Source: Aliiroseovarius marinus
GTDB taxonomy: Bacteria; Pseudomonadota; Alphaproteobacteria; Rhodobacterales; Rhodobacteraceae
Assembly: GCF_004360145.1 (NCBI RefSeq)
Contig: NZ_ML178713.1
Location: 62,001-126,000 of the forward strand
Direction: 5' to 3'
DNA length: 64,000 nt
Shown here one piece after another: positions 43,870 to 53,315 of the stretch. The first letter of the stretch is position 1. Every line of letters starts with the position of its first letter. A program made the position numbers and the translations under genes. The notes under the pieces are model-generated. The model was not told the origin of the DNA and made no database searches. It was given only the letters and a program-made list of their open reading frames with translations.

Positions 43870-44556
43870 GTGACCCATCCGCATGATCAAAGCCCCGTCA
43901 ATCCCCTGCCGCCGGTGGTGATTGCGCTGGCCGTTTTCCTGATCGGGATCGAACTTGTGTTCATTGCGGGGAACTCGGGCCTGGTTGGCGGGCCCGAGGC
44001 CGCCGGGTGGCGGATCGCCACGATCGAAAACTGGGGCTTCCGCGAGCCGCTGTTTGCGTGGATGGTGGAAAACGGGCGCTTTCCCCTTAAGGACGTGGCG
44101 CGCTTCTTCACTTATCCGTTCCTTCATCTCAGCTTTACCCATCTGCTCTTTGTGCTCGTTTTCCTTTTGGCGTTGGGCAAGATGGTCGGCGAAGTCTTTT
44201 CGGCCTTCGCTTTCCTGGTGGTCTTTTTCGGCTCTGCCATTGTGGGGGCGCTGGCCTATTGGCTGGTCTGGGACACGGGCGTGGTGCTGTTCGGCGGCTA
44301 CCCGGCAGTCTATGGCTTGATCGGAGCCTATACGTTCATCCTCTGGGCCGAATTGGGCGCGACCGGCGGCAATCAGCTGTCCGCCTTCCGCATCATCGCG
44401 TTTCTGCTGGGCATTCAACTGATCTTTAGCCTGCTGTTCGGAGCTGGTCTGAACTGGGTCAGCGAAGTGTCCGGTTTTGTCGCGGGATTTGGCCTGAGTT
44501 TTTTGGTCAGCCCCGGAGGCTGGTCGCGTGTGGTGAAGCGGTTGCGTCAGCGGTGA
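43870..44556 (+). CDS. Rhomboid-like membrane protein lacking the catalytic residues
   Basis: A 228-residue protein with six or so membrane helices in rhomboid order. The GTG at 43870 follows AAAGGAG. The rhomboid block around the active Ser (usually GASG followed by GLLGA) is here GGYPAVYGLIGAY: a Pro stands where the nucleophilic Ser belongs. The last-helix block that normally contains the catalytic His reads EVSGFVAGFG, without His. It is therefore expected to be a pseudoprotease, possibly binding or guiding membrane proteins. Helix 2 HLSFTHLLF keeps the loop-side His residues of the family. Confidence 0.75.
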   Translation: MTHPHDQSPVNPLPPVVIALAVFLIGIELVFIAGNSGLVGGPEAAGWRIATIENWGFREPLFAWMVENGRFPLKDVARFFTYPFLHLSFTHLLFVLVFLLALGKMVGEVFSAFAFLVVFFGSAIVGALAYWLVWDTGVVLFGGYPAVYGLIGAYTFILWAELGATGGNQLSAFRIIAFLLGIQLIFSLLFGAGLNWVSEVSGFVAGFGLSFLVSPGGWSRVVKRLRQR

Positions 44557-44565
44557 GGTCGGACC

Positions 44566-44607
44566 GGGGCCAGCCCCGGACCCCGGGATATTTATGGCAA
44601 GAAAATG
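44566..44607 (+). repeat. 3'-end dispersed repeat, copy E (after the rhomboid-like gene)
   Basis: GGGGCCAGCCCC (a hairpin variant of GGGGCTTTGCCCC) is followed by GGACCCCGGGATATTTATGG and CAAGAAAATG (to 44607). It starts 10 bases after the stop, in the same orientation. It also lies just beyond the 3' end of the convergent murJ gene. Confidence 0.7.
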
Positions 44608-44618
44608 CGATAAGCGGG

Positions 44619-46157
44619 TTAGCCCCGACGGAAAGCGGATTTGATTTCGGCCATGTGGAACGCGCCGAGCATGTGTCCTGCGAGTCCGTAGATTGCGATC
44701 CCGCCGAGAACGAGCACCGCGAGGGCTGCGATCTTTAGGCCCGCGATGGCGAAGAGCGGGGCCATGACGAATGTCGCCGCGACAAGGGCCGCGCCCATGA
44801 TGGCGCTGGCCGCAACAATGCGCCAGAGGCGGGACCAGAAGCGCGCGTCAAAGCGGGTTTCTTCGCCCATACGGGCGGCGCCGATCCATGTCAGGCTGGT
44901 GATGGCCCAGCCCGCCAGCGTCGTGCCGATGGCGGCTGCGATGAAGCCAAGGTGATAGCTAAGCCCGATGGCGACGCCTGCATTCACCACCATGCCCACA
45001 AGGGCGAAGTGGAAGGGCGCGCGGGTGTTTTCGCGGGCGAAATACACCGAGGACAGCACTTTTTGCAGCACGAAGGCGGGAAGGCCTGCGCCGTAGATCG
45101 CCGTGGCCAGTGCAGTCCATTTGGTATCGTCCAGCGTGAAGGCGCCGCGTTGGAAAAGCACCTCGATCAACGGGATCGGGATCACCATCAGGGCGACGGC
45201 GGCAGGGATCGTCAGGGCCAGCGACATCTCGCCCGCGCGGCTAAGGGCGTCTCGGCTGGCGACCGTGTCGCCTGCGCGCAGGTTGCGTGACAGTTCCGGT
45301 AGCAGCACGATGCCGATGGCGATGCCGACCACGCCCAAGGGGAGCTGGTAGAGGCGGTCGGCATAATAGAGCCACGCCACCGCGCCTTCGAAGAAGCTTG
45401 CGACCTGGCGGCCCACCAGAAGGTTGATCTGGGTGACACCTCCGGCTAGCGCGGCCGGGGCGGCGATGATGGCGAGCCGTTTCAGCTCGGGTGTCATGCG
45501 GGGGATGCGCGGGATCAGGCGGTATCCGGCGCGGCTGGCGGCGATCCAGACCAGCACAACTTGGGCAATCCCGGCGATGGGCACGGTCCATGTCATCGCG
45601 AGGCCGATGTCGCCGCCCATCAAGTCCGCGATCAGCATGGCCGCGATGAAGATCACGTTGAGCAGCACCGGGGCGGCGGCAGCGGCCATGAAGCGGCTAG
45701 TGGCGTTCAGGACGCCGGACAGAAGGGCGGCCAGCGAGATGAACAGAATGTATGGGAAAGCGATCCGGCCATAGGTGACGGCGAGGTCGAAGCGGTTATC
45801 CTCGGTAAAGCCGGATGCCATGGCATAGACCAGGGCGGGCATGAAGATTTGCGCGATGATCGAGAAGATCACCAAGATGAAGGCAAGCCCGGCAAAAGCA
45901 TCGCGGGCAAACTCCAGCGCGCCTTCTCCGCCTTCGTGTTTCTTGGCAAACATCGGCACGAAGGCGACGTTCAGTGTGCCTTCTGCAAAGAAACGGCGGA
46001 ACATGTTGGGCAGGGAAAAGGCGATCAGGAAGGCCTCGGCCACCGCTGAAGACCCCAGAAATGCGCCGATCATGATGTCGCGCACGAAGCCAAGGATGCG
46101 GCTGGCCATGGTCCAGCCCCCAACGGTAATGAAACCTCTGGCCAGTCGCGATGCCAT
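44619..46157 (-). CDS. murJ: Lipid II flippase MurJ
   Basis: A 512-residue inner-membrane protein with about 14 helices, of the MOP superfamily (MurJ/MviN), which flips lipid II for peptidoglycan synthesis. Diagnostic N-terminal block: GGWTMASRILGFVRDIMIGAFLG (see positions 13-35), then FRRFFAEGTLNVAFVPMF (about 52-69). The start ATG shares one base with the TAA of glnD, so the two are coupled, an arrangement usual in alphaproteobacteria. Confidence 0.95.
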   Translation of the reverse strand: MASRLARGFITVGGWTMASRILGFVRDIMIGAFLGSSAVAEAFLIAFSLPNMFRRFFAEGTLNVAFVPMFAKKHEGGEGALEFARDAFAGLAFILVIFSIIAQIFMPALVYAMASGFTEDNRFDLAVTYGRIAFPYILFISLAALLSGVLNATSRFMAAAAAPVLLNVIFIAAMLIADLMGGDIGLAMTWTVPIAGIAQVVLVWIAASRAGYRLIPRIPRMTPELKRLAIIAAPAALAGGVTQINLLVGRQVASFFEGAVAWLYYADRLYQLPLGVVGIAIGIVLLPELSRNLRAGDTVASRDALSRAGEMSLALTIPAAVALMVIPIPLIEVLFQRGAFTLDDTKWTALATAIYGAGLPAFVLQKVLSSVYFARENTRAPFHFALVGMVVNAGVAIGLSYHLGFIAAAIGTTLAGWAITSLTWIGAARMGEETRFDARFWSRLWRIVAASAIMGAALVAATFVMAPLFAIAGLKIAALAVLVLGGIAIYGLAGHMLGAFHMAEIKSAFRRG

Positions 46158-48901
46158 TATGCTGTCGCCCTTTCCACACCCTTCTCGATTGCCGTACGCA
46201 GCTTTCCTGCCAGCAGATCCTGCTTGTGTTCGGCATAGAATTTCAGGCCGAACATGTCTTTGACATAGAAGCTGTCGACCACCTGTTCGCCATAGGTCGC
46301 GATCACCGCCGAGGCGATATAGACATTCGCATCGGCCAGCGTGCGCGTGAGGTCATACAGCAGACCGGGGCGGTCGCGGGTGTCGACTTCGATAATCGTG
46401 TAGATTTCCGACCCTTCATTGTCGAAGGTGATCGTTGTGGGCACCTTGAAGGCGCGTTCGCGTTTCTTGATCTTGTCGCGGCCTGCAATGGCGTCACGCG
46501 CGACGACCTCGCCCTTCAGGATCTTGTGGGTCATCTGGGTCAGGCGTTTCTGCTTACCCACGTCGAAGGGGCTGCCATCGGCGTCCTGCACCCAGAAACA
46601 CGCCGTCGCATAGCCGTCTTTCGAGGTATAGGTGCGCGCGTCCACGATGTTGGCCCCGACCGAAGTCAGCGCGCCTGCAAGACGCGAGAAGATACCGGGG
46701 TGGTCGGCCAGCACAAAATAGACACGGGTGACATCGCGGTCCAGATCGGGTTCCAGCTCGATCCGCACCTCGTTGTCCTGAATATCGCGCAGAAGCCGGG
46801 CAAAGACCGCGTGGGCCGAGACATGCAGACCCTGCCAATAGGCATCATAATGTCGCGCGGTCTCGGTCTTCAGCTCCTTCGGCTTCCAGTCGGACAGAAC
46901 CTTGCGCAAGGCGCGCTTGCTTTCGTCCCCGCGGCTTTCGCGGTTCAACGCTTCGGTCCCGTCTTCCAAGACCCGGCGCGTCTGGTTGTAGAGCGTGCGG
47001 ATCAGCGTGGCTTTCCAGTTGTTCCACGTGTCCGGCCCGACGCCGCGAATGTCGCAGACGGTTAGAACCGTCAGCAGGTCCAGCCGCCGGACGGACCGCA
47101 CCGCCTTGGCGAAATCCTGCACGGTGCGCGGGTCGGCGATATCGCGTTTCTGCGCCATATCGGACATCAAAAGGTGATAACGCACCAGCCATTCGACGGT
47201 TTCGCATTCCTTCGGCGTCAGCCCCAGACGAGGCGCGACTTTGCGGGCAATCTTGGCTCCCAGAACCGAGTGGTCCTGCGGGCGTCCTTTGCCGATGTCA
47301 TGCAACAGCAGCGCCACCATCAGGGTCTTGCGATTCACGCCCTTATCGATGATTTCCGAGCTGATCGGCAGCTCGTCTTCCAGCTCGTGCCGTTCAATCT
47401 GCGCGAAATTCGAGATCACCTGAATCGTGTGCTCGTCCACCGTGTACGAGTGGTACATGTTGAACTGCATCATCGCCACGATGGGCTCGAATTCAGGGAT
47501 GAAGGCGGACAAGACGCCCAGTTCGTTCATCCGGCGCAGGGCGCGTTCGGGGTTGCCGTGTTTCAGAAGCAGATCAAGGAAGATGCGAATGGCTTCCTTG
47601 TCTTCGCGCACCTCGTCATCGATCAGGTGCAGATTGTGCGAGACCAGACGCATTGCATGCGGGTGGATCAACAAACCTGTGCGCAGGCCTTCCTCGAAGA
47701 TGCGCAGAAGGTTCAGCTTGTCGGACAGGAACGCGGCCTCGTCCGCCACGTCTAGACGGCCCTGTTGTTCGACGAAACCATGCTTGAGTTTGCGTCGCCG
47801 TTTCAAAAGCCGCATCAAGCGTGGGACTTTTTTCAGGTGTTGGGCTTCCAGCGCCGTCAGCACGATCCGGGTCAGGTCGCCCACCTGCGTGGCGTGACGG
47901 AAATAGACCTGCATGAAGTGTTCGACCGCGCGACGACCTTCGGTGTCCTTAAACCCAAGCCGGTCCGCGACTTCGACCTGCAGGTCAAAGGTCAACTGGT
48001 CTGAGGGGCGTTTGGTCAGCAAGTGCAACTGGCAGCGCACTGCCCACAAGAAGCTTTCCGCGTCACGGAATGTCTCGAACTCCTCTTCGGTGAACACGCC
48101 TTTCGACACAAGGTCTGACTGATGCGCCACGCGGTGCTGATACTTGGCCACCCAGAAGAGCGTCTGCAGGTCGCGCAAACCGCCTTTGCCCTCTTTTACG
48201 TTTGGTTCAACCACATAGCGTTGGCCTTGCTTCTCATGGCGCGTGTCGCGCTCGGCCAGTTTGGCCTCGATGAACTCGGCCAGTGTGCCGTTGAACAGAT
48301 CCTTCCACAGACGATCATCTAGATCTTGGGCCAGTTCGGCGTCACCACAGACGGGGCGTTGTTCCAAAAGCGCGGTGCGGATCGTGTAATCCTCGCGACC
48401 CAGTCGCACGCAATCATCAATCGTGCGCGAGGCATGGCCCACTTTCAGGCGCAGATCCCACAGCATGTAGAGCATGCTTTCGATGACACTCTCGGCCCAC
48501 GGCGAGATCTTATAGGGTGTCAGGAACAGCAGATCCACATCCGATTGCGGGGCCATTTCGCCGCGCCCATAGCCGCCCACGGCGATGACGGCGATCCGCT
48601 CGGCGGTGGTGGGAAGGGGCAGGGGGTGCAGGCGTTCGGTCGCCACGCGATGCACGCAGCACACGACGCAATCGGTCAAGTGGCTATAAGCGGCGGTGGC
48701 GGCATGCGCATTCAGCGGGGCCTTGGACAGAGCCTCGGCGATTTTGGCGCGGCCCGACTTGATGGCCTCTCGCAGCTCGTCGACCGTCAGCTTGCGGATG
48801 GCCGAGGCGTTCTTGGCGTCCTCAAACGCCATTTCAAGCCGCTGCCACAGCGCCTTTTCATCAAGGATGTCTTCGGCGGGGCAAATGAGGCGCCCCGCCA
48901 T
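46157..48901 (-). CDS. glnD: Protein-PII uridylyltransferase/uridylyl-removing enzyme
   Basis: About 914 residues. GlnD adds UMP to PII proteins under nitrogen limitation and removes it when glutamine is high. It has the nucleotidyltransferase motif VGGYGRGEMAPQSDVDLLFL (near residues 105-125), an HD domain for de-uridylylation (LLLHDIGKGRPQDHS, near 530) and two C-terminal ACT domains that sense glutamine. An in-frame ATG at 49027 would extend the protein by 42 residues but would overlap the previous gene by about 100 bases. ATG 48901 (MAGRLICPAEDILDE) fits the family better, though its ribosome site is weak. It is coupled to murJ. Confidence 0.93.
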   Translation of the reverse strand: MAGRLICPAEDILDEKALWQRLEMAFEDAKNASAIRKLTVDELREAIKSGRAKIAEALSKAPLNAHAATAAYSHLTDCVVCCVHRVATERLHPLPLPTTAERIAVIAVGGYGRGEMAPQSDVDLLFLTPYKISPWAESVIESMLYMLWDLRLKVGHASRTIDDCVRLGREDYTIRTALLEQRPVCGDAELAQDLDDRLWKDLFNGTLAEFIEAKLAERDTRHEKQGQRYVVEPNVKEGKGGLRDLQTLFWVAKYQHRVAHQSDLVSKGVFTEEEFETFRDAESFLWAVRCQLHLLTKRPSDQLTFDLQVEVADRLGFKDTEGRRAVEHFMQVYFRHATQVGDLTRIVLTALEAQHLKKVPRLMRLLKRRRKLKHGFVEQQGRLDVADEAAFLSDKLNLLRIFEEGLRTGLLIHPHAMRLVSHNLHLIDDEVREDKEAIRIFLDLLLKHGNPERALRRMNELGVLSAFIPEFEPIVAMMQFNMYHSYTVDEHTIQVISNFAQIERHELEDELPISSEIIDKGVNRKTLMVALLLHDIGKGRPQDHSVLGAKIARKVAPRLGLTPKECETVEWLVRYHLLMSDMAQKRDIADPRTVQDFAKAVRSVRRLDLLTVLTVCDIRGVGPDTWNNWKATLIRTLYNQTRRVLEDGTEALNRESRGDESKRALRKVLSDWKPKELKTETARHYDAYWQGLHVSAHAVFARLLRDIQDNEVRIELEPDLDRDVTRVYFVLADHPGIFSRLAGALTSVGANIVDARTYTSKDGYATACFWVQDADGSPFDVGKQKRLTQMTHKILKGEVVARDAIAGRDKIKKRERAFKVPTTITFDNEGSEIYTIIEVDTRDRPGLLYDLTRTLADANVYIASAVIATYGEQVVDSFYVKDMFGLKFYAEHKQDLLAGKLRTAIEKGVERATA

Positions 48902-48926
48902 TTGTTCCGGCTCGGGCCGGTCGCGC

Positions 48927-50099
48927 TTAGAATCCGGCACCGGCGAAGCTTCTGGGTGCGGGGTCGATAATGACCACTGATCCGTTCTGGATCTGAGCAA
49001 TCGCCAGACCGCGTTCGTTCGTACCATCGCCGCGCAGGCGGAAGATGCCGTTGACGCCTACGAAGCCCTGCGGCTGGGTCAGAGCGGTGGTGGTCAACGC
49101 GTTCGCCTTGCCTGCCTTGACCAGTGCGCCGATGGCCGCAACGCCATCATAGGCCAGCCCGGCAATCGGATGCGGCGTGGCGCCATATTTTGCCTGATAA
49201 CGGCCCGAGAAGCGGCTGCTCAGCGCCGGGTCCGGAATGGCGAACCAGCCGCCTTGCAGACCGGGCAGGGACATGGCGTTCGCTGGAATATCCCAGCGTT
49301 GCAGGCCCATATATTGAATGGTTGCAGGATCCACGCCGTTTTCGGGCAGCAGCCCGGCCAGGAACGGTAGCGCCCCCGAGGTGCCCGAGGTCAGGAAGAT
49401 CGACTGCGCGCCCGAGCTGCGCACCTTGGCGCTGATATCGGGCAGAGCGTTCACAATGCCGTTCTGCGACAGCTCGAACGAGGCCGTGCCCGCCAGTGTC
49501 GCCCCCGAGTTCAAAATGGCGGTTTGAATAGCCGCGCTGCCCTGGCTTTCGGCCTGATCTTGACCGTTCACGACCAAGATGTTGCCTTTCCCTTGACGTG
49601 CGGCATAGCGCGTCAGGCGGTTGGCTGTGTTTTGGAAGGTGTTGCCCAGAATGAAGACGTTGCCACCAGCGATGTTGGGATTGTTGGAAAAGCTCAGCAC
49701 GTTCACATTGCGACGGGCGACAGCAACCCCTGCCGCATTGGCGCTTTGGGCGAAGACCGGGCCAAGGATAACCTTTGCGCCGTCATTCACTGCCTTGGTC
49801 GCCATGGCAGCGGCCTGATTCGCGTTGCCGGCAGTGCTATAAACCCGTAGATCGATCGTGACGCCCGACAGCTCGGACATGGCCAGACGTGCCGCGTTTT
49901 CCAGCGATTGCGCAAGGCTCGCGTCATTGGCCGAACCCGATCCCGACGGCACCAGAAGGGCAACAGGTACGGGCTTCGAGGTGTTGATGTTCTGCCCAAT
50001 CTGCGTCCCGGTTGGGGTGCAGGCAACGAGGGCGGAAAGCGAGGCAACAACGGTAAGAGCACCCAGCGCCTTGCGGGTACGTGCGAAAACGGCAAACAT
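48927..50099 (-). CDS. LpoA-like penicillin-binding protein activator (lipoprotein)
   Basis: A 390-residue lipoprotein. ATG 50099 has AGGA about 8 bases upstream. The signal sequence ends with the lipobox LVAC (Cys about residue 27), so it should be lipidated and anchored in the envelope. The rest has the periplasmic-binding-protein fold of the LppC/LpoA family, with VALLVPSGSG, KVILGPVFAQSANA and GLAYDGVAAIGAL. LpoA activates the synthase PBP1A in E. coli; the same role here is inferred. It diverges from rsmI-yraN, the same neighbours as in E. coli. Confidence 0.83.
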   Translation of the reverse strand: MFAVFARTRKALGALTVVASLSALVACTPTGTQIGQNINTSKPVPVALLVPSGSGSANDASLAQSLENAARLAMSELSGVTIDLRVYSTAGNANQAAAMATKAVNDGAKVILGPVFAQSANAAGVAVARRNVNVLSFSNNPNIAGGNVFILGNTFQNTANRLTRYAARQGKGNILVVNGQDQAESQGSAAIQTAILNSGATLAGTASFELSQNGIVNALPDISAKVRSSGAQSIFLTSGTSGALPFLAGLLPENGVDPATIQYMGLQRWDIPANAMSLPGLQGGWFAIPDPALSSRFSGRYQAKYGATPHPIAGLAYDGVAAIGALVKAGKANALTTTALTQPQGFVGVNGIFRLRGDGTNERGLAIAQIQNGSVVIIDPAPRSFAGAGF

Positions 50100-50178
50100 A
50101 CAATATCCTTTCCCGGGCGAGGCAGATCGCACCCCGACAGACGGCTACATAATAACTCTCAGAACAGACAGGTCCAGT

Positions 50179-51036
50179 GTGAAACCCCTGATTACTCCCC
50201 TTGATCCCGGACTTTATCTGGTGGCGACACCGATCGGAAATGCACGTGATATTACGCTGCGCGCGCTAGATGTGTTGGCCTCGGCCGATGTGATTGCGGC
50301 TGAAGATACGCGAACTACGCGTAAGCTGTTGGAAATTCACGGAATTGCGCTGGGAGACCGCAAGGTGATTGCCTATCACGACCACTCGGGACAGGCCGGG
50401 CGCGATGGCATCATGAAGCTGATTGGGCAGGGCAAATCGGTGGCCTATGCCAGCGAAGCGGGCAGCCCTCTGGTGGCGGATCCCGGCTTTGCCCTTGCGC
50501 GGGATGTCGCGCAAGGCGGCGGCTTTGTGACGGCGCTTCCGGGGGCGACTGCGGCCATCACCGCGCTCAGCTTGTCAGGCCTGCCCTCGGACCGGTTTTG
50601 CTTTGTGGGATTTGCCCCCTCGGCCAAAGGTGCGCGTCAGAAATGGCTGGCCGAGTTGCTGTCTATTCCTGCCACGTTGATCATCTACGAAAGCCCGAAA
50701 CGCATTAACCGGCTGTTAGAGGATCTGTGCTCCACTGAGGCGAAATCCCGCCACGCCGCCATTTGTCGCGAGCTGACCAAGAAATTCGAAGAGATCAGGC
50801 GCGGAACGGTGCAAGAGCTGTGCGATCAACTGTCGGATATGACCTTGAAGGGCGAAATTGCGCTTGTTTTGGGGCCGGCGGAAGCAGGTAAGGAAGAGGT
50901 GGATCTTGACCAGATGCTGAGTACGGCCTTGAAGGATATGAGCATGAAAGATGCAGTTGCGATGGTGACGCAAGCCACTGGCCTGCCGCGACGCAGGGTC
51001 TATCAAGCTGCCCTGGCCATGGGGCGCGGCGGGTGA
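50179..51036 (+). CDS. rsmI: 16S rRNA 2'-O-methyltransferase RsmI
   Basis: A 285-residue SAM-dependent methyltransferase that modifies C1402 of 16S rRNA. It has the tetrapyrrole-methylase fold: start block LYLVATPIGNARDITLRAL, then AAEDTRTTRKLL and SEAGSPLVADPG. The GTG at 50179, after AGG, fits the family N-terminus; a longer frame to 49858 would run through the divergent gene and is rejected. The stop overlaps the yraN start (GTGA). Confidence 0.94.
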   Translation: MKPLITPLDPGLYLVATPIGNARDITLRALDVLASADVIAAEDTRTTRKLLEIHGIALGDRKVIAYHDHSGQAGRDGIMKLIGQGKSVAYASEAGSPLVADPGFALARDVAQGGGFVTALPGATAAITALSLSGLPSDRFCFVGFAPSAKGARQKWLAELLSIPATLIIYESPKRINRLLEDLCSTEAKSRHAAICRELTKKFEEIRRGTVQELCDQLSDMTLKGEIALVLGPAEAGKEEVDLDQMLSTALKDMSMKDAVAMVTQATGLPRRRVYQAALAMGRGG

Positions 51037-51386
51037 GCGGGAAGGTATCCTATATATCTGGGTTGGCGGCAGAGGACTCGGTTGCGCGGGTCTATCAGGA
51101 GAATGGACGGCAGGTCGCATTTCGCCGTTGGCGCGGCAAACGGGGCGAGATCGACCTGATTGTGCGTGACCGTGACGAGGTGATTTTTGTCGAAGTCAAG
51201 AAATCCAGCGATTTCATGCGTGCTGCCGAAGCGCTGTCGAAGGCCCAGATCAAACGGCTTTATCTGACGGCAGCTGAGTTTCTGTGTGGTGAGCCCAAGG
51301 GCGACCTGACCCCCAGCCGTTTCGACGTGGCTTTGGTGAACGCGGCGGGTGAGGTCCAGATCCTTGAAAATGCGCTGGGTTACTGA
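51033..51386 (+). CDS. YraN/UPF0102 family endonuclease-like protein
   Basis: A 117-residue protein of the UPF0102 family, with a restriction-endonuclease-like core. Its acidic and basic catalytic-type residues are in GKRGEIDLIVRD and VIFVEVKKSS, matching the D/E-x-K signature. Whether it cuts nucleic acids in vivo is not established. It starts at GTG 51033, overlapping the rsmI stop by 4 bases, and shares the conserved rsmI-yraN neighbourhood. Confidence 0.9.
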   Translation: MSGKVSYISGLAAEDSVARVYQENGRQVAFRRWRGKRGEIDLIVRDRDEVIFVEVKKSSDFMRAAEALSKAQIKRLYLTAAEFLCGEPKGDLTPSRFDVALVNAAGEVQILENALGY

Positions 51387-51462
51387 ATTGGGGTAATGAC
51401 CCCATTGCGCCACGGGCGGCTCTGCCCCATTTATGGGGGACTGAATTCAGACGGAGCCCCCT

Positions 51463-52404
51463 ATGTCGCTTAAAGTTGCCATCCAAATGGACCCGATCGA
51501 CCATGTCGACATCAATGCCGACAGCTCGTTCCGAATTGCGGAAGAGGCGCAGGCGCGGGGGCACAGCCTGTTTTACTACACGCCTGACCAACTGTCGTAC
51601 CGCGAAGGCCGCGTCATCGCCCGCGGTTGGCCGCTGACCGTTCGCCGTGAACAGGGCAATCACTTCACGCTGGGCGAACTTCAGGACATCGATCTGGCCG
51701 AGGTGGACGTGGTGTGGCTGCGCCAAGATCCGCCCTTCGACATGGGCTATATCACCACGACCCACATTCTGGACATGATCCACCCGGACACGCTGGTGGT
51801 GAACGACCCGTTCTGGGTGCGCAACTACCCTGAAAAGCTGTTGGTTCTGGAATTCCCCGACCTGACGCCCCCCACCATGATCGCCCGCGATTTCGAGACG
51901 CTGAAGTCGTTCAAACACGCGCATGGCGACATCATCCTGAAGCCGCTCTATGGCAATGGTGGCGCAGGGGTGTTTCGGCTGGATGAAAACGACCGCAACC
52001 TTGCCTCGCTGCACGAGCTGTTCGCCGGCATCAATCGCGAACCCCTGATCGCGCAAAAATTCCTGCCCGACGTCTCGAACGGTGACAAGCGTGTGATCCT
52101 TGTGGATGGCGAACCCGTCGGCGCGATCAACCGCGTGCCCGCAGCCGGCGAAACCCGCTCGAACATGCATGTCGGCGGACGGCCCGAGAAGATCGGCCTG
52201 ACCGAACGCGACCTTGAGATCTGCGCTGCCATCGGCCCGCTTCTGCGCGAGAAAGGCCAGATATTTGTCGGTATCGACGTGATTGGCGACTATTTGACCG
52301 AGATCAACGTGACCTCGCCCACCGGCATTCAGGAGCTTGAACGGTTCGACGGCACAAACGTGGCCGAAAAGATCTGGCAGGCCATCGAAGCCCGCCGCGC
52401 ATGA
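51463..52404 (+). CDS. gshB: Glutathione synthase
   Basis: A 313-residue ATP-grasp ligase joining gamma-glutamylcysteine and glycine to form glutathione. The N-terminus [20 protein letters not shown] is characteristic. Substrate and ATP-grasp motifs are [35 protein letters not shown] and [17 protein letters not shown]. The 76-base gap from yraN suggests its own promoter. The end overlaps the hydrolase start (ATGA). Confidence 0.96.
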   Translation: MSLKVAIQMDPIDHVDINADSSFRIAEEAQARGHSLFYYTPDQLSYREGRVIARGWPLTVRREQGNHFTLGELQDIDLAEVDVVWLRQDPPFDMGYITTTHILDMIHPDTLVVNDPFWVRNYPEKLLVLEFPDLTPPTMIARDFETLKSFKHAHGDIILKPLYGNGGAGVFRLDENDRNLASLHELFAGINREPLIAQKFLPDVSNGDKRVILVDGEPVGAINRVPAAGETRSNMHVGGRPEKIGLTERDLEICAAIGPLLREKGQIFVGIDVIGDYLTEINVTSPTGIQELERFDGTNVAEKIWQAIEARRA

Positions 52405-53315
52405 GCTGGCTGCGCCGCCCTCTGAACCTGTGGTTGCGCCTGACGGAACGTCCGGCGCTAACCCGCGCCACGCCCCATACGGTGCATCGCGTGCGCAGAA
52501 GGTTCGAGAGGGTGACGCGCCTGACGCTGCCTCCTCCGCGCGGTCTGCGGTATGATTGGCATGATCACATGACGCGCCCGGTGATGGAAATTGATCCGGG
52601 TGTGGCCAGCGATGCGCCGATCCTGTTGTACTTCCACGGTGGCGGTTATTTCTTTGGGTCACCCAGAACCGTGCGCAACATGGTTGGCCGCATCGCGCAT
52701 GCGTCCAATGTTCGTGCGCTTTTGCCGGTCTATCGTCTGGCGCCGGAGCACCCATTTCCAGCCGCTCCAGAGGATGCGCTTGCCGCCTATTGCGACGTGA
52801 TCGCTGCGCATCCCGATCGTCCCATCATTCTGGGCGGAGACAGCGCCGGGGGGGGGCTGGCGCTGGTGTTACTGTCGCAAATCGTAGCGATGGGGCTGCC
52901 AAAACCCGCGTTGACGGTCGCCTTGTCACCGCTGACGGACATGTCCACCAGCGGCGCGTCGATCAAAGACAACGATGCGACCGAAGTGGTTTTGCCTGCT
53001 GAACGGATGGACGATCTGGCCCGGTATTACCTTGACGGTGCTGATCCCCTCCACCCGCTCGCCAGCCCGCTGTTTGCCGAGTTTACCGGGGCGACGCCGG
53101 TCCTGATCACCGCCAGCCGGTCCGAGATTTTCTTGGATGACGCCCGCCGCATGGCGCAGGTGCTGGAAGATCACGGCGTGTCCGTCGATTTGCACGAGGC
53201 CGACGGCCTGCCGCATGTCTGGCAGATGTTTGCGGGAAGATTGCCCGAGGCCAATCACTCGGTGCGCCGCATCGCGGCGGCCATCGAGCAAGCCCTTGCA
53301 GATCACACAGTCTGA
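52401..53315 (+). CDS. Alpha/beta hydrolase of the hormone-sensitive lipase (HSL) family
   Basis: A 304-residue esterase or lipase. It has the oxyanion-hole motif HGGGYFFG, the nucleophile elbow GDSAGG (Ser), the Asp in SEIFLDDA and the catalytic His in GLPHVWQ, all in family order. Substrates are probably short-chain esters; no signal peptide is seen, so it is cytoplasmic. It is coupled to gshB by a 4-base overlap, but no shared pathway is obvious. Its 3' end overlaps that of the convergent YifB gene by 13 bases. Confidence 0.9.
   Translation: MSWLRRPLNLWLRLTERPALTRATPHTVHRVRRRFERVTRLTLPPPRGLRYDWHDHMTRPVMEIDPGVASDAPILLYFHGGGYFFGSPRTVRNMVGRIAHASNVRALLPVYRLAPEHPFPAAPEDALAAYCDVIAAHPDRPIILGGDSAGGGLALVLLSQIVAMGLPKPALTVALSPLTDMSTSGASIKDNDATEVVLPAERMDDLARYYLDGADPLHPLASPLFAEFTGATPVLITASRSEIFLDDARRMAQVLEDHGVSVDLHEADGLPHVWQMFAGRLPEANHSVRRIAAAIEQALADHTV

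Noticed and set aside
20886-44607. CRISPR array
   Set aside because: The repeat copies are thousands of bases apart, vary in sequence and have no regular spacers.
48902-49027. A 42-residue N-terminal extension of GlnD
   Set aside because: It would overlap the 3' end of the LpoA-like gene by about 100 bases, and the sequence does not resemble GlnD N-termini.
49858-50178. A longer start for RsmI
   Set aside because: The extension runs antisense through the LpoA-like gene, while GTG 50179 begins the conserved RsmI N-terminus.
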